A stretch of 64,000 nucleotides of DNA. Source: Sphingomonas sp. SUN019. GTDB taxonomy: Bacteria; Pseudomonadota; Alphaproteobacteria; Sphingomonadales; Sphingomonadaceae. Position 1 is the stretch's first letter; each line of letters opens with the position of its first letter. Both the position numbers and the translations under genes were made by a program. Positions 19,690 through 34,793 of the stretch are shown here, piece by piece. The notes under the pieces were generated by a model. The model was given only the letters and a program-made list of their open reading frames with translations, did not search any database and was not told the origin of the DNA. The stretch is taken from contig NZ_CP096971.1 of NCBI RefSeq assembly GCF_024758705.1, positions 2,046,001 through 2,110,000 on the forward strand, given 5' to 3'.

Positions 19690-19693
19690 GGCG

Positions 19694-21218
19694 ATGAAGC
19701 TGACCGTCTGGACCTATGAGGGACCACCCCATGTCGGCGCGATGCGGATCGCGACCGCGATGGAGGGCGTGCATTACGTGCTCCACGCGCCGCAGGGCGA
19801 CACCTACGCCGACCTGTTGTTCACGATGATCGAGCGCCGCGGCAAGCGCCCCCCGGTCACCTACACCACCTTCCAGGCACGCGATCTGGGCAAAGACACC
19901 GCCGAACTCTTCCAGCGCGCCGCTCGCGACGCCTATGACCGCTTCCGCCCGCAGGCGATGCTGGTCGGTGCATCATGCACCGCCGAACTGATCCAGGACG
20001 ATCCCGCAGGCCTCGCGCAGGCCATGGCGCTGCCCTGCCCGGTGATCGCGCTCGAACTGCCAAGTTATCAGCGAAAGGAGAATTGGGGCGCGAGCGAGAC
20101 CTTCTACCAACTGGTGCGTCGGCTGGCCGACACGACGGCTGTAACGACGCCGCGCGAAGACCGCCGCCCCCGCGCGAACATCCTCGGTCCGACCGCGCTC
20201 GGCTTTCGTCACCGCGACGACGTGGTCGAGATTCGCCGCTTGCTCGAAACGCTAGGCGTAGACGTGAACGTCGTCGCCCCGCTCGGCGCGACCCCCGCCG
20301 ACCTCGCCCGCCTTGGCGATGCCGATTTCAACATCTGCCTCTACCCGGAAATCGCCGACACCGCCTGCCGCTGGCTCGATAAGACCTTCGGCCAGAAAGC
20401 CGTCCGCACCGTGCCGATCGGCCACGCCGCGACGCGCGACTTCATCGCCGAGGTCGCCGCACTTGCGGGCGTCGATCCCGCCGCGGCGCTCGATACGTCG
20501 AACCTGCCGTGGTGGAGCCGCTCGGTCGATTCGACGTACCTGACCGGCAAGCGCGTGTTAGTGTTCGGCGACGCGACCCACGCCATCGCCGCCGCTCGCG
20601 TCGCGCGCGACGAACTGGGGTTCGAGGTGATCGGCCTCGGCTGCTACAATCGCGAATTTGCGCGAGAACTAAAAGTCGCGGCGGCGCAGTACGGCGTCGA
20701 ACCGCTCATCACCGACGATTATCTCGAGGTCGAAGCCGCGATCGCCGCACTCCAGCCTGAACTGGTGCTCGGCACACAGATGGAACGCCACATCGCCAAG
20801 CGGCTAGGCGTCCCCTGCGCGGTCATCTCCGCCCCCGTCCACGTGCAGGATTTCCCCGCGCGCCATTCGCCGCAGATGGGCTTCGAAGGCGCGAACGTGC
20901 TGTTCGACACCTGGGTCCACCCGCTCGTCATGGGGCTGGAGGAACACCTCCTCACCATGTTCCGCGATGATTTCGAGTTTTCGGATCATGCGGGGGCAAG
21001 CCATCTTGGGCACGCGACGAAAGCTCCCGAAGCGGTTGCCGTTGAACCTGTAGTCGCCGTCGCAGAACCCGGCGGCTGGACCCCCGAAGCCGAACGCGAA
21101 CTGCTGAAAATCCCGTTCTTCGTCCGCGGCAAGGCGCGCCGGAACACCGAACGCTACGCGACCGAACAGGGCCTGCCTGCGATCACGCTGGCCACCCTTT
21201 ATGACGCGAAGGCGCATT

Positions 21219-21229
<11 letters not shown>
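19694..21229 (+). CDS. bchB: light-independent protochlorophyllide reductase subunit B
   Basis: A 511-residue nitrogenase NifK-like partner of BchN. It starts [20 protein letters not shown], the canonical N-terminus, and has [10 protein letters not shown], where an Asp is an unusual cluster ligand in this family, and [15 protein letters not shown] with the Cys ligand. The C-terminal domain [20 protein letters not shown], characteristic of BchB/ChlB, is at about residues 455-475. A variable region around residue 430 ([13 protein letters not shown]) separates it from the core. The stop overlaps bchH by 11 bases. Confidence 0.96.
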
Positions 21230-26471
<5,242 letters not shown>

Positions 26472-26475
<4 letters not shown>

Positions 26476-27971
26476 GCGGCATGGCCGCCCTCAAGGCCTC
26501 ACTGGCCCCGCAATCGACGCCTGACGGCGCGCCCGAAAACAGCCGTGCCGACGCGCTGAAGAACGGCGCGTTCTGGAACCGGCTCGGTACGCGGTTCCTG
26601 CCGTTCGCGGATGCGGCGAGCGCGGAATTGCCGCTCGCGCGGTTGCTGCGGCTGTCGCTGTTCCAGGTGTCGGTCGGGATGGCCGCCGTGCTGCTGACCG
26701 GCACGCTCAACCGCGTGATGATCGTCGAGTTGGGCATGTCGGCCAGCATCGTCGCGGCGATGGTTTCGCTGCCGTTGCTGTTCGCGCCCCTGCGCGCGCT
26801 CGTCGGGCACCGGTCGGACCACCACCGCTCGCTGCTCGGGTGGAAGCGCGTACCGTATATCTGGTTCGGGACGCTGATGCAGTTCGGCGGGCTCGCGTTG
26901 CTCCCATTCGCGCTGCTCGTCATGTCGGGCGGCGGACAAGGCCCCGCGATCGGCGGCCAGATCGGCGCGGCGTTCGCGTTCCTGCTGATCGGCGCGGGGA
27001 TGCACACGACGCAGACCGCAGGCCTCGCGCTCGCGACCGATCTCGCCCCCGAAGCGTCGCGCCCGCGCGTCGTCGCATTGCTCTACGTCATGCTGCTGCT
27101 CGGCATGATGGTCAGCGCGCTCGTCATCGGGCGGTTGCTAACCGATTTCACCCCGACCAAGCTCGTCCGCATCGTGCAGGGCGCGGCCGTCGTCACGATG
27201 GTGCTGAACCTCACCGCTTTGTGGAAGCAGGAGGCGCGCAACCGCGCCGCGACCGACCCGCAAGCGCCGCGTCCCGCGTTCGCCGCGATGTGGCGGCAGT
27301 TCGTTGCGCAACCGCGAACGATGCGGTTGCTGGTCGCGGTCGGATTGGGCGCGGCGGCGTTCTCGATGCAGGACGTACTGCTGGAGCCTTACGGCGGGCA
27401 GGTGCTCGGCCTGTCGGTCGGCGCGACGACCCGACTCACCGCATTGTGGGCGGCGGGGATGCTCGCCGGGTTCGCGCTCGCCGCGCGGCAATTGGGCGCA
27501 GGCGACGATCCGCACCGGCTCGCCGGGTTCGGCGGGGTGGTCGGGATCGCCGCCTTCCTGTGCGTGATCTTCGCCGCGCCGTTCACCGCCCCCGGATTGC
27601 TCTCGGTCGGTGCGTTGCTGATCGGTTTCGGCGCAGGATTGTTCTCGGTCGGCACGCTGACCGCCGCGATGAATATCGCCGATGAAGGGCGCACCGGCCT
27701 GGCGTTGGGTGCCTGGGGTGCGGTGCAGGCGACCTGCGCGGGCGCGGCGATCGCGGTCGGCGCGGTCGTGCGCGACCTCGTCTCCGCCGCTGCGGTCGCG
27801 CGCGATCTGGGACCGACGCTCGCCGCCCCCGCGACGGGTTATGCGCTCGTGTATCTGGTCGAGATCGCGCTTCTGCTCGGCACGATCGTCGCGCTCGGTC
27901 CGCTCGTCCGCGGCCGTGCGCACGAAATCAATCAACCGGCCCGGTTCGGCCTCAGCGAATTTCCGATCTGA
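26472..27971 (+). CDS. lhaA: LH1 assembly factor, PucC/BCD family
   Basis: A 499-residue protein with 12 predicted membrane helices in the bacteriochlorophyll delivery branch of MFS. Its position between bchM and puhA identifies it as LhaA, which is needed for assembly of the B870 (LH1) antenna in Rhodobacter. Motifs include LLTGTLNRVMIVEL, HRSLLGWKRVPYIWFGT, and FSMQDVLLEPYGGQVLG. It has an N-terminal cytoplasmic extension of about 60 residues. It is paralogous to the gene at 13051-14346. The start overlaps bchM by ATGA; puhA follows after 13 bases with its own AAGGGGA site. Confidence 0.94.
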
Positions 27972-27984
27972 AGGGGATGCTACG

Positions 27985-28758
27985 ATGAACCTGGAACTCA
28001 CCCGCGGAATCGACGTGGCGTTGCTGGTGTTCTACGCCTTCGTCCTGTTCTTCATCGCGCTGATCTTCTACCTGCGCCGAGAGGATCGCCGTGAAGGCTA
28101 TCCGCTGGAGGACACGGTCACGGGCCGCGTCGACAGCCCCGGCGGGCCGCTGTCGCAGGCCACGCCCAAGACCTTTCGCCTGCCCCACGGACTCGGCTTC
28201 TCGACCACGCCCACCAAAGGGCGCGAGGCGGTGGACATCGCCGCACGCCGCACCGATCGCTTCCCCGGTGCGCCTTATTCGCCGACCGGCGATCCGCTGG
28301 CCGACGGCATCGGCCCCGCGGCCTGGGCCGATCGCGCCAAGCGCCCCGATGTGGATATGGAAGGCCATCCGCGGATCGCGCCGCTCAGCACATTGAGCGA
28401 TTTCTTCGTCGCGCGCGGCGATCCGTCGCTGGTCGGCTGGCCGGTCTATGGCGCGGACGGCGCGAAGGCGGGCGTCGTCGCCGACCTGTGGGTCGATCGC
28501 GCCGAACGGCTGGTGCGCTATCTGCAGATCGAGGCCGCAGGCGTCGGGCGCGGCGTGCTCGCGCCGATGACGATGGCCAAGGTCGATCGCCGCCGCGGCC
28601 ATGTCGTGATCGATGCGCTGAACGCCGCGCAGTTCGCGGGCGCGCCGGTTCCGGCCGAAAGCAACACGATCACGCTGTATGAGGAAGAACGCGTCGTCGC
28701 ATACTTCGGCGGCGGCTATCTCTACGCCAACGCCAGTCGACAGGAGCCGTACCTGTGA
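27985..28758 (+). CDS. puhA: photosynthetic reaction centre H subunit
   Basis: A 257-residue subunit capping the L-M core on the cytoplasmic side. One N-terminal membrane helix (DVALLVFYAFVLFFIALIFYL, residues 10-30) is followed directly by RREDRREGYPLE, the usual H-subunit pattern, and then a PRC-barrel domain with DPSLVGWPVYGADGAKAGVVADLWVDR split over residues 145-175. The residues around EEERVVAYFGGGYLYA near the end are also typical. The GTG of puhB overlaps the stop. Length is normal. Confidence 0.96.
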   Translation: MNLELTRGIDVALLVFYAFVLFFIALIFYLRREDRREGYPLEDTVTGRVDSPGGPLSQATPKTFRLPHGLGFSTTPTKGREAVDIAARRTDRFPGAPYSPTGDPLADGIGPAAWADRAKRPDVDMEGHPRIAPLSTLSDFFVARGDPSLVGWPVYGADGAKAGVVADLWVDRAERLVRYLQIEAAGVGRGVLAPMTMAKVDRRRGHVVIDALNAAQFAGAPVPAESNTITLYEEERVVAYFGGGYLYANASRQEPYL

Positions 28759-29375
28759 CCCCGACCGAATATGAAGTCGAACCGATCCCCGGCCTGCCCG
28801 GCCATTTGCCGCCGGGCGAGCGCATCCTGTGGCAGGGTTCGCCCGATCGCCGCACGCTGGCCCGCACCGCGTTCCACACACGATTGGTGGCGGCGTATTT
28901 CCTCGCGCTCGCAATCGTCTCCGCAGTGTCGGGATCGATGTTCGGCCTGCTGATGACCGCCACGCTCGGCACTTTGTCGGTCATCCTCCTCAACCTCCTC
29001 GCCTGGTGGTCCGCGCGATCGACGATCTACACGCTGACCGACCGGCGGATCGTGCTGCGGATCGGCATGGCGTTGCCGACCTGCATCAACCTGCCGCTGA
29101 TGCAGGTCGGGGCGGCGGGACTTCATCTGCACACGAACGGCGTCGGCGATGTCGCGCTGGCGCTCGCGACGCGGCAGCCGCTCGGTTACGCGACATTGTG
29201 GCCGCACGCGCGGCCGTGGAAGCTTGCGCGGCCCGAACCGATGCTGCGCAGCATCGACGACGCGACGCGGGTCGGCGCGCTGATCGCGCGGACCTGTCTT
29301 TCGGTCAATCCGACCGGGGCGCTGACCCCGGCCACGACGCCCGACGCGCATTATCCCGAGGCGGTGGCGGCATGA
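28755..29375 (+). CDS. puhB: photosynthetic complex assembly protein PuhB
   Basis: A 206-residue membrane protein with a PH-like domain (bPH_2). It starts with EYEVEPIPGLPGHLPPGERI and LWQGSP, characteristic of PuhB, then two hydrophobic helices around residues 37-80 and the YTLTDRRIVLRIGMALP strand region. In Rhodobacter capsulatus PuhB helps reaction-centre assembly. The GTG start overlaps the puhA stop and the stop overlaps puhC. Confidence 0.93.
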   Translation: MTPTEYEVEPIPGLPGHLPPGERILWQGSPDRRTLARTAFHTRLVAAYFLALAIVSAVSGSMFGLLMTATLGTLSVILLNLLAWWSARSTIYTLTDRRIVLRIGMALPTCINLPLMQVGAAGLHLHTNGVGDVALALATRQPLGYATLWPHARPWKLARPEPMLRSIDDATRVGALIARTCLSVNPTGALTPATTPDAHYPEAVAA

Positions 29376-29845
29376 GCAAGCACGACCACGACAATATGCT
29401 GCCACGCGGCGCGCTGTATTTCGCGGGCGGGCTGGTGATCTTCGCGCTCGCCGCGACCGCGACCGCGCGCATCGCGAACATAACGCCTGCCGCCTCACCC
29501 GCCGTGCTGCGCGCCGAGACCAAGGACGCGCCCATTGCGTCGCGGCACCTGCGCTTCGTCGATCGCGGCGAAGGCGCGGTGGTCATCACCGATACGCAAA
29601 CCGGACAGATCGCGCATATCGTCAAGGCGGGCGAGGAAACCGGCTTCATCCGCGGCGTGATGCGCGGGCTGGCGCGCGAACGCCGGATGCACGGCATCGG
29701 CAATACGCCGCCGTTCGTCCTGACCCAGTGGCGCGACGGCCAACTGAGCCTGGACGACAGCGCGACCGGGCGTTCGATCGAACTCGGCGCATTCGGCAAC
29801 ACCAACCGCGCCGCCTTCGCCGCCTTGCTGGAACACACGACATGA
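29372..29845 (+). CDS. puhC: photosynthetic complex assembly protein PuhC
   Basis: A 157-residue protein with a single N-terminal membrane helix ([19 protein letters not shown], residues 12-30) and a periplasmic domain with [17 protein letters not shown] and [17 protein letters not shown]. This [11 protein letters not shown] segment is a PuhC hallmark. PuhC supports reaction-centre and LH1 assembly in Rhodobacter. The ATG overlaps the puhB stop and the stop overlaps the next small gene, both by ATGA. Confidence 0.92.
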   Translation: MSKHDHDNMLPRGALYFAGGLVIFALAATATARIANITPAASPAVLRAETKDAPIASRHLRFVDRGEGAVVITDTQTGQIAHIVKAGEETGFIRGVMRGLARERRMHGIGNTPPFVLTQWRDGQLSLDDSATGRSIELGAFGNTNRAAFAALLEHTT

Positions 29846-30132
29846 TCGGCCGGACCAGCTTCGACACGCCGTGCCGTGTGGAGATCGAACACAGCGAGGA
29901 ATTTCTCTGCGCGCACGTCGACCTGCCCGACGCGATCGAGATTCGCCCCGGCGACCAGGTTCGCGTCCACGGCGGCGGCTTCGCGGTGCCGTTCGGCGAA
30001 CGCCGCGTGTTCGAACGCACCGCGACGGTCGAACGTGCGGGCGCGCTCGAACGGCTGTGGACGAAGGTCGCCGGGCATTTCGAAATGGCCGAACTCTACG
30101 AAGTCAGCTTCAGTCCGGGAGCGATCCGATGA
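29842..30132 (+). CDS. small soluble protein between puhC and acsF
   Basis: A 96-residue protein with no signal peptide or membrane helix. The sequence is acidic in the first half ([20 protein letters not shown]) and contains [11 protein letters not shown], suggestive of a small beta-barrel, then [20 protein letters not shown] and the helical [16 protein letters not shown]. It overlaps puhC and acsF by ATGA on each side, so it is embedded in the photosynthetic operon. I do not recognise a family with a defined function. Position suggests a role with reaction-centre assembly or with the AcsF cyclase, which needs accessory proteins in other phototrophs. That is inference. Confidence 0.75.
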   Translation: MIGRTSFDTPCRVEIEHSEEFLCAHVDLPDAIEIRPGDQVRVHGGGFAVPFGERRVFERTATVERAGALERLWTKVAGHFEMAELYEVSFSPGAIR

Positions 30133-31190
30133 ACGCCATCACCAAGATCGAAGCGGCGGACACCCTCGCCATCGCGCGCGAGGATACGGTCCTCAGCCCG
30201 CGCTTCTACACCACCGATTTCGCCGCGATGGACCGGATCGACGTGACCCCGGTGCGCGCCGAATGGGACGCGCTGATCGCCGAAATGGCGGCCGATCCGA
30301 ACAAGCGCCACTTCCGCCGTGACGAAAGCTTTACCGGCGTCATCGAAAGCCTGCCCGACGGGTTGCGGCAGGAATTTACCGACTTCCTCGTCAGTTCGCT
30401 GACCGCCGAATTTTCCGGCTGCATCCTGTATGCGGAAATCGCCAAGCGCGTGAAGAACCCCGACATCCGGCAATTGTTCAAGCTGATGAGCCGCGACGAA
30501 AGCCGCCACGCGGGCTTCATCAACGATACGCTGAAGGACGCCGGGATCGGCATCGACCTGGGCTTCCTGACGCGGACCAAGAAATACACCTACTTCCGGC
30601 CGAAGTTCATCTTCTACGCGACGTATCTTAGCGAGAAGATCGGTTACGCGCGCTACATCACGATCTACCGCCATCTGGCGAAGCACCCCGAACTGCGCTT
30701 CCACCCGATCTTCCAGTGGTTCGAACTGTGGTGCAACGACGAATTCCGCCACGGCGACGCCTTTGCGTTGCTGATGCGCGCGGATCCGAAACTGCTGAGC
30801 GGCGTCAACAAACTGTGGGTCCGGTTCTTCCTCGTCGCGGTGTATGCCACGATGTACGTCCGCGATCACAACCGCCCCGCCTTCCACGCCGCGCTCGGCA
30901 TCGATCCGTCCGATTATGATGCGCAGGTGTTCCGAATCTGCAGCGAGATCAGCCGTCAGGCCTTCCCGCTGACGCTCGACACCGACGCGCCGGGTTTCCG
31001 CGCCGGGCTGGAGGCGATGCGCCGGGCCGCAGCACGGATCGACGCGGGCAAGGCCAAGGGCGGGATCGCCGGGTTCGCGCAGCGCGCCGTCGGCGTCGCG
31101 GGTGCTGCGGTCACCTTCGCGCGGCTCTACCTGCACCGCACGAAGAAGAGCGAGGCCCCCGCGACGATCCGGCTGGTTCCGGCCTGGTGA
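30129..31190 (+). CDS. acsF: Mg-protoporphyrin IX monomethyl ester oxidative cyclase
   Basis: A 353-residue diiron enzyme that uses oxygen to form the isocyclic ring E. The diiron ligand motifs are visible: [21 protein letters not shown] near residue 85, [10 protein letters not shown] (ExxH) near 120, and [13 protein letters not shown] (second ExxH) near 205. The sequence [22 protein letters not shown] is the usual middle signature. It starts in the stop of the small gene before it and overlaps puhE by GTGA. bchE, the oxygen-independent alternative, is absent from the window, matching an aerobic lifestyle. Confidence 0.96.
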   Translation: MNAITKIEAADTLAIAREDTVLSPRFYTTDFAAMDRIDVTPVRAEWDALIAEMAADPNKRHFRRDESFTGVIESLPDGLRQEFTDFLVSSLTAEFSGCILYAEIAKRVKNPDIRQLFKLMSRDESRHAGFINDTLKDAGIGIDLGFLTRTKKYTYFRPKFIFYATYLSEKIGYARYITIYRHLAKHPELRFHPIFQWFELWCNDEFRHGDAFALLMRADPKLLSGVNKLWVRFFLVAVYATMYVRDHNRPAFHAALGIDPSDYDAQVFRICSEISRQAFPLTLDTDAPGFRAGLEAMRRAAARIDAGKAKGGIAGFAQRAVGVAGAAVTFARLYLHRTKKSEAPATIRLVPAW

Positions 31191-31981
31191 CGCTGGCGCC
31201 GCTCCTGTTCGCGCTCGTCATGTGGTTCGTCGGCACAGGCGCGGTCGTGTGGCTGGACAGCCGCCCGCGCGCGACGTTCCGCACCAGCTTTCGGATGGCG
31301 GGAATCGTCGCGCTAGCGGCGACCGCGGTCGTCTGGGCGACGCGCGGCGCGTACGACGCGACCGGTGCGTATATCGGGTTCGCCGCCGCAATCGCGATCT
31401 GGGGCTGGCACGAACTCGGCTTCCTGATGGGGTTCGTCGCGGGACCGAACCACACCCCCCGGCCCGCCGACGCCACCGGCTGGCGGCGCTTCCGCCTCGC
31501 CACCGCGACGGTCATTCACCACGAACTCGCACTCGCCGCCACTGCATTGGCGCTCGCGGCGCTGACCTGGGGCCAGCCGAACCAGAGCGCGACGCTGACC
31601 TTCGCGTTGCTGTTCGCGCTCAGGTTGTCGGCGAAGTTGAACCTCTATCTCGGCGTTCCGAACCTCAGCGACGAGATTTTCCCGGAACACCTTGCTTATC
31701 TGAAAACTCATTTCGGACGGCCGCGCGCGATGAACGCGTTGTTCCCGTTCTCGCTGTTGCTGGCGGGCGGGGCGTTCTGGTGGGCGTGGAGCGTCGCCGA
31801 CGCGACGAGCGGCGGGACCGCCACCGCCGCGACGCTGATCGCGGGGCTTGCCGCGCTCGGTTTCGTCGAGCATCTTTTCCTGGTGTTGCCGCTCCGCGAC
31901 GGGGCGATGTGGCGCTGGGCTTCGAACAGGGCCGTAAAGCCCGTCGTCATCACTGGAGGGGAGCCAAATCATGGCCAATGA
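31187..31981 (+). CDS. puhE: photosynthetic complex assembly protein PuhE (DUF3623)
   Basis: A 264-residue membrane protein with seven to eight hydrophobic helices. It matches the PuhE/DUF3623 family: [20 protein letters not shown], the [16 protein letters not shown] segment around residues 73-90, [20 protein letters not shown] near 150, and [14 protein letters not shown] near the end. PuhE influences bacteriochlorophyll levels and complex assembly in Rhodobacter. GTG start overlaps acsF; the end overlaps hemA by 11 bases. The hemA ribosome binding site lies inside its last codons. Confidence 0.9.
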   Translation: MTLAPLLFALVMWFVGTGAVVWLDSRPRATFRTSFRMAGIVALAATAVVWATRGAYDATGAYIGFAAAIAIWGWHELGFLMGFVAGPNHTPRPADATGWRRFRLATATVIHHELALAATALALAALTWGQPNQSATLTFALLFALRLSAKLNLYLGVPNLSDEIFPEHLAYLKTHFGRPRAMNALFPFSLLLAGGAFWWAWSVADATSGGTATAATLIAGLAALGFVEHLFLVLPLRDGAMWRWASNRAVKPVVITGGEPNHGQ

Positions 31982-33236
31982 GACGTTCGCCAAGGACACG
32001 TTCACAAGCGCGACGATGGATTATGAATCCTTCTTCGAACGCGAACTGGCGACGTTACGGGACGACGGGCGCTACCGCATCTTCGCCGAACTGGAACGCA
32101 AGCGCGGCGCCTTCCCGCGCGCGGCGCGCCACGCCGACGGCGCGGTCAGCGACGTGACCGTCTGGTGCTCGAACGACTATCTCGGCATGGGCCAGCATCC
32201 CGTCGTGATCGACGCGATGCACGCGATGCTCGACCAATGCGGCGCGGGTGCGGGCGGCACGCGCAACATCTCCGGCACCACCCACGCGCACGTTCTGCTC
32301 GAGGAAGAACTGGCCGATTTGCACAACAAGGAAGCGGCGCTGCTGTTCACCAGCGGTTATGTCTCGAACTGGGCGGCGCTGTCGACGCTCGCGAGCCGCC
32401 TGTCCGATTGCGTCGTGATGTCCGATGCGCTGAATCACGCGTCGATGATCGAGGGCATTCGTCACAGCCGCGCCGAATGCCAGCGCTTCACGCACAATTC
32501 GCCCGAAGATCTCGATCGCCGCCTGTCGCAGGTAGCGCCGGGCCGTGCGAAGCTGGTCGCGTTCGAAAGCGTATATTCAATGGACGGCGACATCGCGCCG
32601 ATCGCCGAGATCCTCGACGTATGTGAGGCGCATGGCGCGCTGTCGTATCTCGATGAGGTCCACGCGGTTGGCCTCTACGGCCCGCGCGGCGGCGGCGTCG
32701 CCGAACGTGAAGGGTTGATGGACCGGATCGACGTGATCGAGGGCACACTCGGCAAGGCGTTCGGGGTGATGGGCGGCTACATCGCCGCGTCGGCCGCGCT
32801 CGTCGATTTCGTCCGCAGCTTCGCCAGCGGCTTCATCTTCACCACCGCACTGCCGCCTGCACTGGCGGCGGGGGCGGCCGCCTCGATCCGTCACCTGAAG
32901 GTCAGCGAGATCGAACGCGCCCGCCACCGCGACCGCGTGGCGCAAGTCCGCCGCCGCCTCGACGCGATCGGCATCCCGACACTCGACAACCCCAGCCACA
33001 TCATCCCGGTGATGGTCGGCGACGCGAAGAAGGCGAAGATGATCAGCGACTGGCTGCTCGACGAACACGGCATCTATGTTCAGCCGATCAACTATCCGAC
33101 CGTCCCCGTCGGCACCGAACGCCTGCGGCTGACCCCGTCGCCGGTGCACAGCGATGCGGACATCGACAAATTGGTCACCGCGCTGAGCGAAATCTGGTCG
33201 CATTGCGAACTCGCGCGGCGGGAGCTTGCGGCCTGA
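31971..33236 (+). CDS. hemA: 5-aminolevulinate synthase
   Basis: A 421-residue PLP enzyme that condenses glycine and succinyl-CoA to 5-aminolevulinate, the entry to the C4 tetrapyrrole route of alphaproteobacteria. The PLP Lys is in [18 protein letters not shown] at about residues 258-275; other motifs are [10 protein letters not shown] and [15 protein letters not shown] 31971 is preceded by GGAGGGGAG; a second ATG at 32016 (MDYESFF) is the more usual family N-terminus, so up to 15 residues may be extra. Last gene of the bchF operon. Sphingomonads usually carry another hemA copy, so this one may be dedicated to bacteriochlorophyll. Confidence 0.95.
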   Translation: MANETFAKDTFTSATMDYESFFERELATLRDDGRYRIFAELERKRGAFPRAARHADGAVSDVTVWCSNDYLGMGQHPVVIDAMHAMLDQCGAGAGGTRNISGTTHAHVLLEEELADLHNKEAALLFTSGYVSNWAALSTLASRLSDCVVMSDALNHASMIEGIRHSRAECQRFTHNSPEDLDRRLSQVAPGRAKLVAFESVYSMDGDIAPIAEILDVCEAHGALSYLDEVHAVGLYGPRGGGVAEREGLMDRIDVIEGTLGKAFGVMGGYIAASAALVDFVRSFASGFIFTTALPPALAAGAAASIRHLKVSEIERARHRDRVAQVRRRLDAIGIPTLDNPSHIIPVMVGDAKKAKMISDWLLDEHGIYVQPINYPTVPVGTERLRLTPSPVHSDADIDKLVTALSEIWSHCELARRELAA

Positions 33237-33505
33237 CGCTGCAAGAACCCGGCATGGCCCTTAGTGGTCGGGAACAGACGCCAGCCACGCGCTTTCCTAC
33301 AGACGCGCAGCCATGCTATGCCGCATAACTCGCTATGAATGCCGCTTTTTGACATCGTCGGCCAGGTTCGCGGAATGAAGCGCATTTCGTGTGAACTTGG
33401 GTGAACTTTGGTCGAAATCGCAGGGAATGCCGCCGCGTCCACGTCGAGCGGATCGTCATCCTTTATCCTGCCGGTTCCGATGCGGCATGATGGAGCGGCC
33501 TGAAA
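33237..33505. other. intergenic region between convergent hemA and DUF3422 genes
   Basis: No gene is convincing in these 269 bases. A short direct repeat GTGAACTT occurs at about 33390 and 33400. I did not find a clear terminator hairpin for hemA or for the minus-strand puf operon. A TGACA at 33351-33355 has no TGT partner at the PpsR distance. Confidence 0.4.
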
Positions 33506-34783
33506 CTAATCGTGCAGCGCGCGCTGGAACCGGCGCACCGCCAGCCAGACCGCAAACAAGACCAGCGGAACGGCCCCCGCCACGACCAGATCGTGCCTGG
33601 CCCCCGGCGTCGCCTTCACCACATAGGCGATGAGCGCGACCAGATAGTAACTGATCGCGACCACCGACAGCCCTTCGACCGCCTGCTGCAGGCGCAGCTG
33701 AACCCCCGTGCGGCGGTCCATCGATTCGAGCAGATCGCGGTTCTGCCGCGCGAGCGCGATATCGATCCGCGTGCGCAGCAGTGAACTGGCCCAGGCGGCG
33801 CGCTGCGACAGATCGTCGATCCGCGCGGAAAAGGAATCGCACGTCCTGACCGCCGGCACGAGGCGCCGTTCGGTGAAATCGGCCAGCGTCTGATAGCCAC
33901 GCACCGCGCCGATCTCGAGGCTCGCCAGCCGCTCGGTCGACAGCGTTGCATAGGCGCGCGTCGCCGTCATTCGATAGCGCGTCGCCGCGGCGATCCGCGC
34001 CAGCTCGGCCGATACGAAAGTCAACTCGTCAAGCAACGCAGCATCGTCGGTGCCGGGTTCTGACACGGCGTGGGTCAACGTCGACAACCGTTGCTCCAGC
34101 CGAGACACCTCCGGCGTCGCGGTCTGAGCGGTCGGCAGTCCGAGCAGCGCCATGTTGCGGTAATTGCCCAATTCCTGCAGCCGCTGCACCAGTTGCGCGG
34201 TTTCGTCCCCCTCCAGCCCACGGTCGGCGACCAGCAACCGGCCATAGCCATCGGGATGGAGCGTGAAATCGGACATCGCGCGCGCCCGGCCACCCGCCAC
34301 GTCGCACACGATCAGCGCCGTCGCCTCGAACATCGCCTCCAGCGCCGCTCTGTCAGGCAGCGCAGAGTCTTGCGAGGTAACCGCGATCTGCGTCGCGCGG
34401 ATCACTTCACCGGGAAATGCCGCGATCAGATGATCCGCACCGGCAAAGTCGCCGGGATCGAACGGCGCATCGAACTGGCCTCCGCGGATTAAAGTGTAGC
34501 TCGCGAATTCGGTATGGCCCTCCCACACCAGCGTCAGCCCGTTCAGGGGGATCACGGCGTAACGTGCGTCCGCTGGCAATGTGACGCCGTGCGCGACCGC
34601 GATCTCGACGATCGCCGTGCGGCTCGCCGCCGCCGCCCCGTCGCCAAGCAATGTCACGACCTGCATCAACCGGCATGGCGACGAGAACCGCGGCAGGCGG
34701 CGGACGTGCATCTCCGCCGACAGCGCGGCGCGCAACCTGTGGCTGGGGATGCTCAGCCGGTGCGGTTGCGCCCCGGCTGTCAT
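33506..34783 (-). CDS. DUF3422 family membrane-anchored protein
   Basis: A 425-residue protein of the DUF3422 family. The first third has the family patterns HRLRAALSAEMHVRRLPRFS and WEGHTEFASYTLIR; the middle is helical with LSQRAAWASSLLRTRIDIAL; two hydrophobic helices close the protein (AISYYLVALIAYVV and LVVAGAVPLVLFAVWLAV, about residues 360-415). The function is unknown. It begins only ten bases after the pufC stop and is probably the last cistron of the puf operon or continues from it. No ribosome binding site is obvious before ATG 34783. Confidence 0.85.
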   Translation of the reverse strand: MTAGAQPHRLSIPSHRLRAALSAEMHVRRLPRFSSPCRLMQVVTLLGDGAAAASRTAIVEIAVAHGVTLPADARYAVIPLNGLTLVWEGHTEFASYTLIRGGQFDAPFDPGDFAGADHLIAAFPGEVIRATQIAVTSQDSALPDRAALEAMFEATALIVCDVAGGRARAMSDFTLHPDGYGRLLVADRGLEGDETAQLVQRLQELGNYRNMALLGLPTAQTATPEVSRLEQRLSTLTHAVSEPGTDDAALLDELTFVSAELARIAAATRYRMTATRAYATLSTERLASLEIGAVRGYQTLADFTERRLVPAVRTCDSFSARIDDLSQRAAWASSLLRTRIDIALARQNRDLLESMDRRTGVQLRLQQAVEGLSVVAISYYLVALIAYVVKATPGARHDLVVAGAVPLVLFAVWLAVRRFQRALHD

Positions 34784-34793
34784 CCGAGAAGGA

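Noticed and set aside
33340..33365. TGACA in the hemA-DUF3422 gap as a PpsR site
   Set aside because: No TGT at the required 12-base distance; the gap also lies between convergent genes.
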